Assembly: GCA_029862125.1 (NCBI GenBank)
Contig: JAOTXY010000003.1
Coordinates: forward strand, 1 to 64,000
DNA length: 64,000 nucleotides
Direction: 5' to 3'
From: Gammaproteobacteria bacterium
GTDB lineage: Bacteria > Pseudomonadota > Gammaproteobacteria > GCA-001735895
Below, piece by piece: positions 43,796 through 53,623 of this stretch (its first letter is position 1; the number at the start of each line of letters is the position of its first letter). A program made the translations under genes and the position numbers. The notes under the pieces are model-generated. The model did no database searches, was not told the origin of the DNA, and saw only the letters and a program-made list of their open reading frames with translations.

Positions 43796-43835
43796 AGTTT
43801 TAATCTCCCGGTTATCTGAGAGTTTAGCCCAGGCT

Positions 43836-45533
43836 TTATCCGGGCAGCAAATCGGGCGCCAGCAAGGACACGATATCGCGCAGGGTTTCATCGACCAGGT
43901 TTTGTTCAAAGAGCCCGGTGTCGACCAGTTCGAAGCTGCCGGACCGAATAGCCATGAAGCAATTGTCTGTGGTCACGTCGACAAACTCGATCAGCTTGAA
44001 CTTCGCGATACACTGGCGCAGAAAACCGAGATTGTTTTCTACCTTCAATTGTTCAGTCGCCGCGGCTACCTGGTCTGGACTGGTGGCGAGAACATTGATG
44101 CGTTGATAGCGGTCGATATCGATCAGCGGGCGAACCCGGTAAATCTGCATCCGGCCCTGGGTACCGCGCGCGATTAGCTCGGGATAGGTTCCCATCGGTA
44201 CACTATTATCGAGAAACTCGAAAAAATACCTGGGCTTATCATTGGCAAGCCATTTGAATAATAGTTTTGGCATTCCGGCATAGGCCTCGATGCAGTGGCC
44301 AAGAAAATCTTCGACAGCTTTGTAACGCCCGCGTATCAGTCCACGCTCCCATCCGCGTTCAACGGTGGCCTCCGGCGGCGTTACGACAAAATACATGTAC
44401 ATAGTATCGATATAGCGTACGTAGGTTTTGTGCAGGACACTGGTAATTTTTTCGCTGGCGAAGCTGTCGAAACGAAAGCGATCCACCATCAGGTGCGGGA
44501 TCGAATCTCGCTCTTCCGCTTTGGCGCGAATGTAATGGTCGAGCTTGGTGTCGATGATATTGATTTCGTGGCTGGTAAATCGGCCGGCGTATTTATAACT
44601 TTCTCCCAGGGCATCGTAATCAAGCAGCATGCGGCGCCAGATATCAGGGCTGATTGTGCCGTAACCGTGATCCTCAATACCGAGTTCCACCATCATCTGG
44701 CTCAACATCGGTCGCAGCGAACTCTTGCCAGCCGCCGAAGCGCCTTTGAGGCTGATTAAAATCGGTTTTTCGGCATCCGCTATGCGTTCGTACCCCTCGT
44801 TGCTAATGGCTTCGTTTACCAGTTTGCCGACCTTGCTGCCGATTTCGCGACTACCGAGATAATTGCAGGCATGCCTGACGCAGATGTTCTTTAGATAACC
44901 AGGATCGTTGCCAACGAAGCCCCGAGTGGTCGCGATCGACCCCAGGACTCGATACAAACTTCGATAGACAGCTCGCGATAATTTGTCGTCTGCGTTGAGG
45001 CCTCGCTGCTTGTAATTGTTGATCAGCTCGAACTCGCGTTCCTGCCGGCTTTGTGGTACTGCAGGGGGTTTTGGTTTGGAAGCCGAGAAACGGGACCAGA
45101 ACGATGGTTTTGCGCTCGCCGCCGGCGTTTTCTGGGCCAGCGCAGTCTCGAGTTCCTGCTGGGTCATGTCCTCGATCTTGGTGCGCATGGTTTCGAAGCT
45201 ATGCTCGATCTGCATCAGGTTGGGAATGACATACTTGCTGAAAATTTTTCGCGCAATGGTGCGAAAATTGATGCCGAGGTCTTCCTCGTACTCGCCTTCG
45301 AGAACAACGATGTCGGCCGTAATTCGTACGATTAGCTCATGCAAAACCAGTCGGTGTGGTCGAAAGCTGATCAGTTCTTCCGGGCTAATCCCGGTTTCTG
45401 CCGCGAGTTCGTTTACTTCTGCCAGCGTGGTGAAGACGTTCGCCTGATTATAAATAGTTTCGAGCTCCCGATAGGCCGGGGGTATTTCCGATTCGATACC
45501 GGGATTCCAGGCTGAGTAGCTTTTTTGATCCAT
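43836..45533 (-). CDS. large P-loop (zeta-toxin-like kinase) protein, unknown function
   Basis: 565 aa. A Walker A motif (KGASAAGKSSLRPML) lies near residue 265, followed by HGYGTISPDIWRRMLLDYDA and a DRFRFDSFASEKI segment, like zeta-toxin/AAA kinases that phosphorylate small molecules. A DxxDH-type second motif is not obvious. The first 230 residues are helical, with a Pro/Ala/Lys-rich linker at about 135-165, and the last 130 are of unknown fold. No signal peptide or membrane segment. It heads the operon with GFA-like, beta-propeller and P460 genes. It is unusual to see such a cytosolic kinase-like protein with exported redox proteins. Confidence 0.78.
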   Translation of the reverse strand: MDQKSYSAWNPGIESEIPPAYRELETIYNQANVFTTLAEVNELAAETGISPEELISFRPHRLVLHELIVRITADIVVLEGEYEEDLGINFRTIARKIFSKYVIPNLMQIEHSFETMRTKIEDMTQQELETALAQKTPAASAKPSFWSRFSASKPKPPAVPQSRQEREFELINNYKQRGLNADDKLSRAVYRSLYRVLGSIATTRGFVGNDPGYLKNICVRHACNYLGSREIGSKVGKLVNEAISNEGYERIADAEKPILISLKGASAAGKSSLRPMLSQMMVELGIEDHGYGTISPDIWRRMLLDYDALGESYKYAGRFTSHEINIIDTKLDHYIRAKAEERDSIPHLMVDRFRFDSFASEKITSVLHKTYVRYIDTMYMYFVVTPPEATVERGWERGLIRGRYKAVEDFLGHCIEAYAGMPKLLFKWLANDKPRYFFEFLDNSVPMGTYPELIARGTQGRMQIYRVRPLIDIDRYQRINVLATSPDQVAAATEQLKVENNLGFLRQCIAKFKLIEFVDVTTDNCFMAIRSGSFELVDTGLFEQNLVDETLRDIVSLLAPDLLPG

Positions 45534-45703
45534 AATTCTGTATTTGCCCTGTCGAACCCATTAAATACCGCCGGCGATGGCACCTATACCTCTGCCGATA
45601 CAAGTCGTGGCAGGATAAACGGATTAATCACCAAAGTGTATTAAGTTTTATCACAGGTTATTATCGGATTAATTCAACACGATAAGCGGTCAACCTTAGA
45701 AAA

Positions 45704-46417
45704 ATGAAGTGCGGAGTCAAGCTTGAAACGCTGAGCTGGATCGAAGCGGAGCGGTGGTTCGTAAAAGATCCCGTTGTGGTGATACCACTGGGTGCAGCCG
45801 CCAAGGAACATGGCCCGCATCTGCCGCTTAATAATGACGCTATCATTGCGACCTGGATGGCGGAAGAAATATTGCAACGTTTGCCGGTGGTGGTCGCGCC
45901 CTTGATCAACGCGTCCTTCTACCCCGCGTTCATCGAGTACCCGGGTTCCATTAGTTTGCGCAGCGAAACCGCGCGCGATGTTATCGTTGATACCTGTACC
46001 AGCCTGGCCAGTTTTGGGTTGTCGCGTTTTTACATTGTTAATACCGGGTTGTCGACACTGCGCCCGCTCGCCGAGGCTAAACAATTGCTGGATCAGGGCA
46101 TCGCGCTGGAGTACTTGAATCTCGACCGGGCGCTGCAATCGTTGCCCGACGATTTGCTCGAGCAGCAATACGGGTCGCACGCTGATGAACATGAAACCTC
46201 TTTAATGTTGCATATTGCACCCGAAGTAGTGGACATGAGCCTTGCGCTCGACGATGGTGCTGAGGGCGAAGGTAGATTGACGCGTAGCAAAGGCCAGGGG
46301 CTGTGGTCGCGTTCGGGTGTATTCGGTCAGGCAACGCTTGCTACGCCAGCGAAGGGTCGGGTAATTGCAGAGGTGTTACTGAATCATGCCCTGGCACAAA
46401 TAGCTGGTCTCGAGTGA
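45704..46417 (+). CDS. creatininase-family amidohydrolase
   Basis: 237 aa, complete. Metal-binding and catalytic motifs: VVVIPLGAAAKEHGPHLPLN near the start, PAFIEYPGSISLRSETARDV in the middle (conserved P-G-T/S-x-S-L), and QYGSHADEHETSLMLHIAPE. The family includes creatininase and peptide-cofactor maturases (mycofactocin MftE type), all with a binuclear metal site. It is the intact paralogue of the broken copy at 17269. It starts within 170 bp of the divergent P-loop gene. It could open a cyclic amide or act on an amide in the amine-degradation route. Confidence 0.88.
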   Translation: MKCGVKLETLSWIEAERWFVKDPVVVIPLGAAAKEHGPHLPLNNDAIIATWMAEEILQRLPVVVAPLINASFYPAFIEYPGSISLRSETARDVIVDTCTSLASFGLSRFYIVNTGLSTLRPLAEAKQLLDQGIALEYLNLDRALQSLPDDLLEQQYGSHADEHETSLMLHIAPEVVDMSLALDDGAEGEGRLTRSKGQGLWSRSGVFGQATLATPAKGRVIAEVLLNHALAQIAGLE

Positions 46418-46487
46418 CCGTCGCCACTAAGCCCGGGGTAGGCAGTTTAGCAAGCGAGTGTCGCTACACCCCTCGCCGCAGTGGCTC

Positions 46488-48308
46488 CTAGCGCTGCCTT
46501 GCGCGCTTGGGCTTGCCCTTGTTCTTTTGATCCCGGTGCCTGGTTTTGGGTTTGCTACGGGCAGGTTTCACAGCAGACGGTCCTCGACTGTCGTTTCTCT
46601 TTCTGCCTCTAAGCTGCGTTATGCTCAGGCGCTGACCCGCCACCCGGACATTCTTCAGCTCGCGTAGCAATTCTTTGGGCATGTTTTCGGGTAAGTCAAC
46701 GAGACTGTATTCCTCGAATATATTAATGCGCCCGATGTATTTGCTGTCGATGTCGGCCTCGTTGGCGATCGCACCGACGATGTTACCGGGTTTCACCTTG
46801 TGTTGATGGCCGACTTCAATACGAAAGCGGTCCATTCCCGTTTCGATAGCCTGCTCTCTCGAATCCGATTGCTCCCGTCGCGGCCTTGCCGAACCCTCCG
46901 AAGCATCTCGTGGTTGCTTCCGGCGAGGCTTTCTGCCAGCGACGGAATCACCTCTATCCACTTCACGTACAGGTTTGCCAACCGCTTTACCGGATAATAA
47001 AAATGGTGCGCTACCCTGCATCTGTTTCGCCAGGGCCGCGGCTATATCGAGCGTGTCGACCTGCTGTTCCTGCTGATACTGCTCAATCAGTCCCTTGAAC
47101 AGGCTGAGGTCTGCTTCGGCCATGGTATCGCTGATGCGTTGCTTGAATTTCTCGATACGTCGGTTGTTGACCATATCTGTCGAAGGCAATTCCATTAGTT
47201 CGATTTGCTTGCGGGTGGCCTTTTCGATCGCCTGCAACATCCGGTTTTCACGCGGTGCGACAAACAGGATTGCGTCGCCCTGGCGGCCCGCCCGTCCGGT
47301 GCGCCCGATGCGATGCACGTAGGCTTCGGTATCGTGCGGAATATCATAGTTGATGACGTGACTGATCCTGTCGACGTCGAGGCCGCGAGCCGCGACATCG
47401 GTCGCAACCAGTATATCCAGCTTGCCTGCTTTTAACTGGGTGATGATACGTTCGCGGTTCTTTTGCGCGATGTCACCGTTGAGAGCGCTGGCTCGATAAC
47501 CTCGTGCTTCAAGTTTTTCCGCAACTTCGAGCGTCGCTGTTTTGGTGCGCACAAACACCAGCATCGCATCGAAACTTTCGGCTTCGAGTATGCGTGTCAG
47601 CGCGTCCAGCTTATGGGTGCCGGTTACCGGCCAGTAACGCTGACGTATCGTCTCCGCAGTCGTGGTTTTTACCTTGATCGTAATTTCAGCAGGATTGTGT
47701 AAATAGCGCTGTGTAATTTTGCGGATGGGTGCCGGCATGGTTGCCGAAAACAGCGCTATCTGGCGCTGTTTGGGGGATTTCTCCAACACCCATTCGACAT
47801 CGTCGATAAAGCCCATGCGCAGCATTTCATCGGCTTCGTCGAGCACCAGGGTTTTCATTCGATCGAGTTTGATATTGCCGCGACGCATATGATCCATGAC
47901 ACGTCCCGGGGTACCGACAATGACATGCACACCGCGTTGCAATGCACGTATCTGGGTTGCGTATTCCTGCCCGCCGTAGACTGGCAACACGTGAAAAGTT
48001 TTTATCTGCGATGCGTAAGTCTTGAAGGCTTCGGCAACCTGTATCGCCAGTTCACGGGTCGGCGTCAGCACCAGTACTTGTGGCTCCTTTTGTTTCAGCT
48101 CGAGATTCGAAAGGATTGGAAGTGCAAAGGCCGCGGTTTTACCGGTGCCGGTTTGCGCCTGCCCAAGTACATCCCTGCCTTCCAGCAGCAGCGGAATAGT
48201 TTGTGCCTGGATCGGCGTGGGCAATTCGTAGCCGACAGCGTTTAAGGCCTTTAATAGCGTTGGTTTCAACGCCATTTGCGAAAAGCTGGTGACAGGATCG
48301 GTAGACAT
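46488..48308 (-). CDS. deaD: DEAD-box RNA helicase, CsdA/DeaD type
   Basis: 606 aa. The helicase motifs are in order: Q motif (GYELPTPIQAQTIPLLLE), AQTGTGKTAAF, PTRELAIQ, VLDEADEML, SATMP, and HRIGRTGRAG. An RNA-binding DbpA-type domain follows (RFRIEVGHQHKVKPGNIVGA, then GRINIFEEYSLVDLP), and a basic Arg/Lys-rich tail ends the protein. It unwinds structured RNA in ribosome assembly and cold adaptation. It lies 79 bp after the MttB gene on the same strand. Housekeeping gene; nothing odd seen. Confidence 0.95.
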   Translation of the reverse strand: MSTDPVTSFSQMALKPTLLKALNAVGYELPTPIQAQTIPLLLEGRDVLGQAQTGTGKTAAFALPILSNLELKQKEPQVLVLTPTRELAIQVAEAFKTYASQIKTFHVLPVYGGQEYATQIRALQRGVHVIVGTPGRVMDHMRRGNIKLDRMKTLVLDEADEMLRMGFIDDVEWVLEKSPKQRQIALFSATMPAPIRKITQRYLHNPAEITIKVKTTTAETIRQRYWPVTGTHKLDALTRILEAESFDAMLVFVRTKTATLEVAEKLEARGYRASALNGDIAQKNRERIITQLKAGKLDILVATDVAARGLDVDRISHVINYDIPHDTEAYVHRIGRTGRAGRQGDAILFVAPRENRMLQAIEKATRKQIELMELPSTDMVNNRRIEKFKQRISDTMAEADLSLFKGLIEQYQQEQQVDTLDIAAALAKQMQGSAPFLLSGKAVGKPVREVDRGDSVAGRKPRRKQPRDASEGSARPRREQSDSREQAIETGMDRFRIEVGHQHKVKPGNIVGAIANEADIDSKYIGRINIFEEYSLVDLPENMPKELLRELKNVRVAGQRLSITQLRGRKRNDSRGPSAVKPARSKPKTRHRDQKNKGKPKRARQR

Positions 48309-48387
48309 CGATGTGTGCCTGGGTCAAAGGGTGGCGCAGTGTAGCGGTTTGCGCCCGGCTTTGCATGTATTTAGTCTGCTTCTCTCT

Positions 48388-49902
48388 TCATTTGTCCGGA
48401 ATCTCGCGACTGCGCTGTTCGATATAGTCCAGCAGTGCCTCGTCAAGTGCTTCATCGATGGGCGGGGGTTCGTATTTTTTCAGCCACTGTTTTGCCTTGC
48501 GCACACCGACAGCCTCGCTGTCGAGCCGGCCGTCGGCGTCCCACTGCTCGTAGGAATTGTTGTGCTGCGAATCAAAAATGAAAAGATTACTGTTGAGGGT
48601 ATGTGTTTCACCGAGGAAGTGCCCGCCGGGCCCGACATGTTTGGTAGCTTCGAAGACTTCTTCGATATCGCTGAAATCAGGGCCCTGTAGAAAATGATAA
48701 AATGCGTCGAGCTGTTCGAAATCGATCATGGTCTTGCCGTAACCAACGGTCAGCGCGCCTTCGAGCATGCCACCCGCCATGGTCAGCCAGTTGGCATCCG
48801 AGAGCATGCTCGGGAACAATCCCCACATTGAATCATAGGCTGCCTGCATGTCCCCCGATTTGGAAGTCGCCACATTCAGAATCGAGCGGTGCGGTAACTT
48901 GTAGTAACGCGCCATCGAGCTAGACAGGAACTGCACCATCGCCGAATCCGGCGAGCCGTGCACCGGTGCGCCGCTGTTGAGCGCGACCGTCATTGCGGGC
49001 ACCCCAAACAGCATCGGTGCGCCGGGACGGATAATCTGCGTCATCGCCATTGCCATCAGTGCCTCGGCCAGCACCACGCCGACCGTGCCGACATTGCTTG
49101 CCGGGGTACTCGCGGCCGCCATCGAAAACGGTGAGCACATCACCGCCTGGTTATTCATCGCGTAAACCTTGAGCGCGTCGAGCATGGTTTCGTCCCAGAC
49201 CAGCGGTGAATTGGCATTGATCAGCGAGGTCGTGACCGTGTTGTTGGTCGCAAACTCCTCACCGAAGACGAGCTTCATCATGTCGACTGTATCCTCGGCG
49301 CGCTCGCGTGCGGTCACGTTACCAATGATGGGCTTGTCGGAGTATTTCAAACCGCTGTAAGCCATGTGCATGTGCCGATGCGGTACCGGGATATCGACCG
49401 GTTCGACGATAGTACCGCCGGCAATGTGAACCGTTGACGCCATGTGATTGAGTTTTTGCAGGTTGTTGAGATCTTCGAGTGTGGCATAGCGGCGCACGCC
49501 TTCCATGTCGCGCACGAAGGGTGCGCCGTAAGAGGGTGACACGACCGCATGACCATCACCGACGCGTACCGAACGTTCCGGATTGCGTGCATGATGGACG
49601 TAAGATGATGGGATCTTGCCAATCAGTTCAAGCAGCTCCTCGCGACCGATTTTCACCCGCTCACCGTCGATCTTGGCACCGGTCTGGCGCCAGTAGTCGA
49701 GCGACTCGGGATCCTGGAACTCGCAGCCGATTTGTTCGGCGACGCGCATCGCGAAATCGTGAATCAACTCCACGCCTTCCTGGTTGGTGACTTCCATGAT
49801 CGGAATGCCGCGCTTGATTTCCGGATGATGCACGATTGCGGCACTGGCCACCGCTGCGCGCCGCGCCGCGCTGCCGCCCTGTCTTCTGCGTCGGGTTGCC
49901 AT
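48388..49902 (-). CDS. MttB-superfamily methyltransferase (non-pyrrolysine), copy 2
   Basis: 504 aa from ATG 49902 (MATRRRRQGGSAARRAAVAS), 5 bp after the stop of the flavoprotein gene; upstream frame to 49974 overlaps it. The family pattern matches copy 1 (the basic start, AVVSPSYGAPFVRDMEG, HFLGETHTLNSNLFI). No in-frame amber codon is present, so no pyrrolysine. It resembles the glycine-betaine-type methyltransferases, with substrate unknown. It is the second gene of the operon with the TMADH-like enzyme, which suggests a demethylation and oxidation of one methylated amine. Confidence 0.86.
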   Translation of the reverse strand: MATRRRRQGGSAARRAAVASAAIVHHPEIKRGIPIMEVTNQEGVELIHDFAMRVAEQIGCEFQDPESLDYWRQTGAKIDGERVKIGREELLELIGKIPSSYVHHARNPERSVRVGDGHAVVSPSYGAPFVRDMEGVRRYATLEDLNNLQKLNHMASTVHIAGGTIVEPVDIPVPHRHMHMAYSGLKYSDKPIIGNVTARERAEDTVDMMKLVFGEEFATNNTVTTSLINANSPLVWDETMLDALKVYAMNNQAVMCSPFSMAAASTPASNVGTVGVVLAEALMAMAMTQIIRPGAPMLFGVPAMTVALNSGAPVHGSPDSAMVQFLSSSMARYYKLPHRSILNVATSKSGDMQAAYDSMWGLFPSMLSDANWLTMAGGMLEGALTVGYGKTMIDFEQLDAFYHFLQGPDFSDIEEVFEATKHVGPGGHFLGETHTLNSNLFIFDSQHNNSYEQWDADGRLDSEAVGVRKAKQWLKKYEPPPIDEALDEALLDYIEQRSREIPDK

Positions 49903-49906
49903 CGCG

Positions 49907-51946
49907 TTACAGGGCCAGGCCGATCTTGCGGCCATCGTGAAATGCGTAGGGCGCTTGCCGTGGAGCGGCGGCATCGCCGATCACGTGGAAACGGGTATCG
50001 GTTTCGGCGAGTGCGAGTTCGACATCGTTGTAAACCACGTTGGTGGTTGCGGTGACAATCGCCGAGGCTTCGACGCTCGAGATCGACCCGTCCAGTAGTG
50101 AGCGAATCTCGGCGCGATCGCCGTGCCATTGCTCGATGACCGACTCGAGCAGGAAGGTTACACCGAGTTTCTTGAGCGACCCGCGAATTTTTGAATCGAC
50201 GGTCGTGCGGAACAGTTCCTTGCCGACCAACTCGTCGGGCGTGACGATGGTAACCTCGTGTCCCTTATCGGCGAGGTACCACGCAGTGCCTGTACCGCGC
50301 CAGTTACCACCTTCGTCCAGCACGATTACCGAATTACCGAGCTCGGCCTGTTCACGCAACACTTCCTCGCAGGCGAAGACCTTGCCGTTTTGCAAACCGG
50401 GCAGCTCGTCGGCCTCGGGCAGCCAGCGCTGGCGTACGCTATCGTCCGGTAACGAGCCGGTGGCCAGCACCACTTCGTCGGCGCCGAACTCGAGGATGTC
50501 CTGTTCATCCAGCGGTGAAAAATAACGCACTTCGACGCCGAGTTGTTCGAACTGACGCAGATACCAGCCCATCAACTCGGTGATCTGGCCGCGGCGCGGC
50601 GCAAGTCCCGCCAGCCGAAACTGCCCACCCAGGTCACCCAGGGCTTCGCACAGGATTACCTGGTGGCCGCGCTCCGCTGCGACACGCGCGGCTTCCATGC
50701 CCGCAGGTCCACCGCCGACCACGAGTATCTTTTTTACCGCATCGACCTTGTCAAAGCGATCGCCGCCCCATTCGAATTCACGCCCCGCGGACGGGTTCAC
50801 CAGGCACGAAATCCAGTAGTCGCGCGAGCGTCGCCCCCAGCACATCTGGTTGCAGGAAATGCAGCCGCGGATGTCGTTGTGGCGGTCTTCGCGCGTCTTG
50901 TTGACCCAGTGTGGGTCGGCGATCTGTCCGCGCACGATCGACACCAGGTCGGCGTCGCCGCTCGCGATCGTGTAATCGGCGTTTTCGGGGGTACGGATAT
51001 GACATTCGGCGGTGACCCTGGCGTGCCTGACCACCGATTTCAGTGCCGCCGCGAGCGGTACGCCCTGTTTTTCGCCGTAGACGAAGGTAGCCATCAAGCG
51101 TTCGTAGTCGACGTAGTTTCCGGCGCCGCAGGTCACGTAGTCGAGATTGCCCGTCGCATCGTGGAGGGCGATGACTTCCTGCAGTTGCTCGAGCGTCATG
51201 ATGTAAGGCGTTTCGTCCGAATAACTGATAGATAGGCCGATGATAAAATCCTCGCCGCAGGCGTTGCGAATCGAGTTGATGATCGATTGCGACAGGCGGC
51301 AGCGATTTTCCAGCGAACCGCCCCATTTGTCGTCGCGTTTGTTCGACCAGGGTGTCCAGAACTGGTCGAGCAGCGCATGATAGGCCGCAAACAGGTCGAC
51401 ACCGTCGAAGCCGGCTGCCTGGCAGCGCTTGGCTGCCGCGGTAAAGCAATCGATAACCTCGAGGATCTCGGTTTCGCGCATCGCGTGGCTGCCGTCGGAA
51501 TCGTGGTAGGACGCCAGGCCCGACGGACCCCAGTGCGGCATGAAAGACAGGTCCGAGTCGCCATGCTGACCGACGTGGTAGAGCTGTTGCAAAATAGTCG
51601 TGCCATGTTGATGCACCGCATCGGTAATCTTGCGAAAGTGGGGGATCACCTCGTCATCGCAATGACGAAAATTGCCGCGTGTCAGAACCGCGGTTGCATG
51701 AACCGGCATCGGTTCGACCACGATCATCGCTGCACCGCCAATTGCGCGTTCCTCGTAGTAGGCACGATGACGTTCGCCTGGCAGGCCCAGGTCAGACATG
51801 TTGGCCGTGTGCGCGCCGAAGACGATGCGATTATCGAGGGTGCGATGGCGCAGTTCGAGTGGTTGGAACAGGTTCTTGTATTGGGTCATTAGCACGTTGC
51901 GCATTTTTCCGAATGTTGAATATACCGATTGTGTCTTCATGAACAA
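49907..51946 (-). CDS. TMADH/NADH:flavin-oxidoreductase-type iron-sulfur flavoprotein
   Basis: Up to 679 aa; ATGs at 51904 (after GGAAA) and 51889 (MTQYKNLFQPLELRHRTLDN) are the more likely starts. Residues 20-360 are an OYE-type FMN barrel (RIVFGAHTANMSDLG, then GFDGVDLFAAYHALLDQFWT). A [4Fe-4S] motif follows (GCISCNQMCWGRRS and the Cys of ISCLVNP), then an FAD/NADH domain (ILVVGGGPAGMEAARVAAER). This is the architecture of trimethylamine and histamine dehydrogenase and of the related enzymes that demethylate dimethylglycine, proline betaine or carnitine products. It diverges from a LysR regulator. The amine substrate is inferred. Confidence 0.88.
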   Translation of the reverse strand: MFMKTQSVYSTFGKMRNVLMTQYKNLFQPLELRHRTLDNRIVFGAHTANMSDLGLPGERHRAYYEERAIGGAAMIVVEPMPVHATAVLTRGNFRHCDDEVIPHFRKITDAVHQHGTTILQQLYHVGQHGDSDLSFMPHWGPSGLASYHDSDGSHAMRETEILEVIDCFTAAAKRCQAAGFDGVDLFAAYHALLDQFWTPWSNKRDDKWGGSLENRCRLSQSIINSIRNACGEDFIIGLSISYSDETPYIMTLEQLQEVIALHDATGNLDYVTCGAGNYVDYERLMATFVYGEKQGVPLAAALKSVVRHARVTAECHIRTPENADYTIASGDADLVSIVRGQIADPHWVNKTREDRHNDIRGCISCNQMCWGRRSRDYWISCLVNPSAGREFEWGGDRFDKVDAVKKILVVGGGPAGMEAARVAAERGHQVILCEALGDLGGQFRLAGLAPRRGQITELMGWYLRQFEQLGVEVRYFSPLDEQDILEFGADEVVLATGSLPDDSVRQRWLPEADELPGLQNGKVFACEEVLREQAELGNSVIVLDEGGNWRGTGTAWYLADKGHEVTIVTPDELVGKELFRTTVDSKIRGSLKKLGVTFLLESVIEQWHGDRAEIRSLLDGSISSVEASAIVTATTNVVYNDVELALAETDTRFHVIGDAAAPRQAPYAFHDGRKIGLAL

Positions 51947-51985
51947 AACGATATATTTTCATAACTTCCATCGAAATTTGTCATA

Positions 51986-52873
51986 ATGTCGGCACTTGAT
52001 ATCGATTCCATGCGCGCCTTGACCGCAATCGCCGAAACTGGCGGTATTACTCGTGCTGCGAAACGGTTAAACCTTTCCCAGTCGGCGGTCAGTCACAAAA
52101 TGAAGCGCCTCGAGCGTAAGCTTAACCGCAGCCTGTTTGCGCGCGCGGACGGTAAGCTGAACCTGAGTGCTGACGGTGAGAAATTGCTCGACTATGCGCA
52201 GCGCCTGGTAAAACTGCATGACGAAGCCTACGCCAGTTTTCACCAGAGCGACCTCGCCGGCGAGTTGCGCCTAGGGATTACCGAGGACATCAGCGCCCCG
52301 GGGATGGCGCAAATCCTGTCGAGCTTTTCCACCGGTTTTCCAAATGTTGCACTGACCTCGCGCGTAGCGCATACGCCCGAACTGGTACGCTGGTTACGTG
52401 CAGGCGAAATAGACATGGCCCTGATAGAGGTGTTTGAATCCGAGTTGCGCGAAGGCGATCATTTGCTGGGCCAGCAGCAGGTGGCATGGTTGCAGGCGGA
52501 AGATTTTGTGCTCGATCCCGGGCATCCGATTCCGTACGTGGCCTATCACAAGGATTGTTTTTACAAGGCCTGGGCCGAAAAAGCGCTGGCCGAAATCGGT
52601 TGCAGTTTGCGGGTCGTGTTCGAATGTCCGAGTATCGAGGGTATGGTCAACGCGGTACGCAGCGGTCTGGGAATCGGGCTGGTTAACCTGGGTGTGCTCG
52701 AACAGCGCCAGCAGGGTGGACGCCGCGGTGACAGCCGGGGATTGAAAATCGACCAGGTTGATTTGCCGGAACCACCACCGATTCAACACATCGCCCGCTT
52801 CTCAACGGGCGTTTCGACACGGCAGATGGATAAACTACTCGAATCGATCAAGAATGAACTGGGAGCCCGCTAA
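51986..52873 (+). CDS. LysR-family regulator
   Basis: 295 aa. The DNA-binding helix-turn-helix is MRALTAIAETGGITRAAKRL, then NLSQSAVSHKMKRLERKL, and the effector domain spans about residues 90-290. It lies 39 bp from the start of the divergent TMADH-like gene, so it most likely controls that operon. Its stop codon overlaps the ATG of the following dehydrogenase gene (TAATG), so the two are translationally coupled. The effector may be a methylated amine, which is an inference. Confidence 0.9.
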   Translation: MSALDIDSMRALTAIAETGGITRAAKRLNLSQSAVSHKMKRLERKLNRSLFARADGKLNLSADGEKLLDYAQRLVKLHDEAYASFHQSDLAGELRLGITEDISAPGMAQILSSFSTGFPNVALTSRVAHTPELVRWLRAGEIDMALIEVFESELREGDHLLGQQQVAWLQAEDFVLDPGHPIPYVAYHKDCFYKAWAEKALAEIGCSLRVVFECPSIEGMVNAVRSGLGIGLVNLGVLEQRQQGGRRGDSRGLKIDQVDLPEPPPIQHIARFSTGVSTRQMDKLLESIKNELGAR

Positions 52874-53610
52874 TGAGTAAGCCTGAACAGCCTTCGCCGA
52901 TCGTGTTGGTATCGGGTGCGAGTAGTGGTATTGGAGAAGCCATCTGTCGCCTGTTGATCGAGAAGTCGTATCGCGTGGTCGGTGCGGCACGCAATGAATC
53001 CCGCTTGCAACAGCTGTCTGCCGAACTGGGTGAAGGATTTTATCCGCTGGTACTCGATGTCACCGACAGTGCAGCGGTAGCTGGTGTGCAACAGGCATTG
53101 CCACGGGAGTTTCATGACATCGAGGTGCTGATCAACAATGCCGGCCATGATACCGGCGGGCGCAGGCTGTTTGACGAAGGCAGTGCTGAGCAGTGGTGCG
53201 ATATTATCGAGACCAACGTTCAGGGGACGTTACGGCTTACACGTGCGTTAATCGATGACATGCTCGACCGTGGCTCGGGACATATCATCAACATGGGTTC
53301 AATCGCAGGCCTCAAGCCTTATGCCACCGGTACCGCCTATGTCAGCAGCAAATACGCGGTGCATGGTTTCAGCGAAAGCCTGCGTCTCGATTACGCCAGC
53401 CGGGGAATTCGCGTCACCGAAATCATGCCGGGACCGGTGCGTACCGGGTTTGCTCAGCAACGACTCGGCGATGCACAACAGGCACGCGACTTTTACGATA
53501 GTTTCGCACAATGCCTGCGACCAGAAGATGTCGCTAACAGTGTATTTTACGCGCTAAAGCAGCCGAAACATGTCGAAATTGCCCAGCTGGTTGTTTTGCC
53601 CGCTTCTTAG
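52873..53610 (+). CDS. short-chain dehydrogenase/reductase
   Basis: 245 aa. The nucleotide motif is VSGASSGIGEAICRLL (residues 13-28), the INNAG segment is VLINNAGHDTGGR, and the active site is a Ser (NMGSIAG) with YVSSK. This is a classical SDR that uses NAD(P)H. It overlaps the LysR stop by one base. The family member YdfG-like (serine/3-hydroxy acid dehydrogenase) is close in pattern (NNAG-DTGGRRLFDEG), so an amino-alcohol or hydroxy-acid substrate is plausible. Confidence 0.9.
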   Translation: MSKPEQPSPIVLVSGASSGIGEAICRLLIEKSYRVVGAARNESRLQQLSAELGEGFYPLVLDVTDSAAVAGVQQALPREFHDIEVLINNAGHDTGGRRLFDEGSAEQWCDIIETNVQGTLRLTRALIDDMLDRGSGHIINMGSIAGLKPYATGTAYVSSKYAVHGFSESLRLDYASRGIRVTEIMPGPVRTGFAQQRLGDAQQARDFYDSFAQCLRPEDVANSVFYALKQPKHVEIAQLVVLPAS

Positions 53611-53623
53611 TAACGAACCCAGG

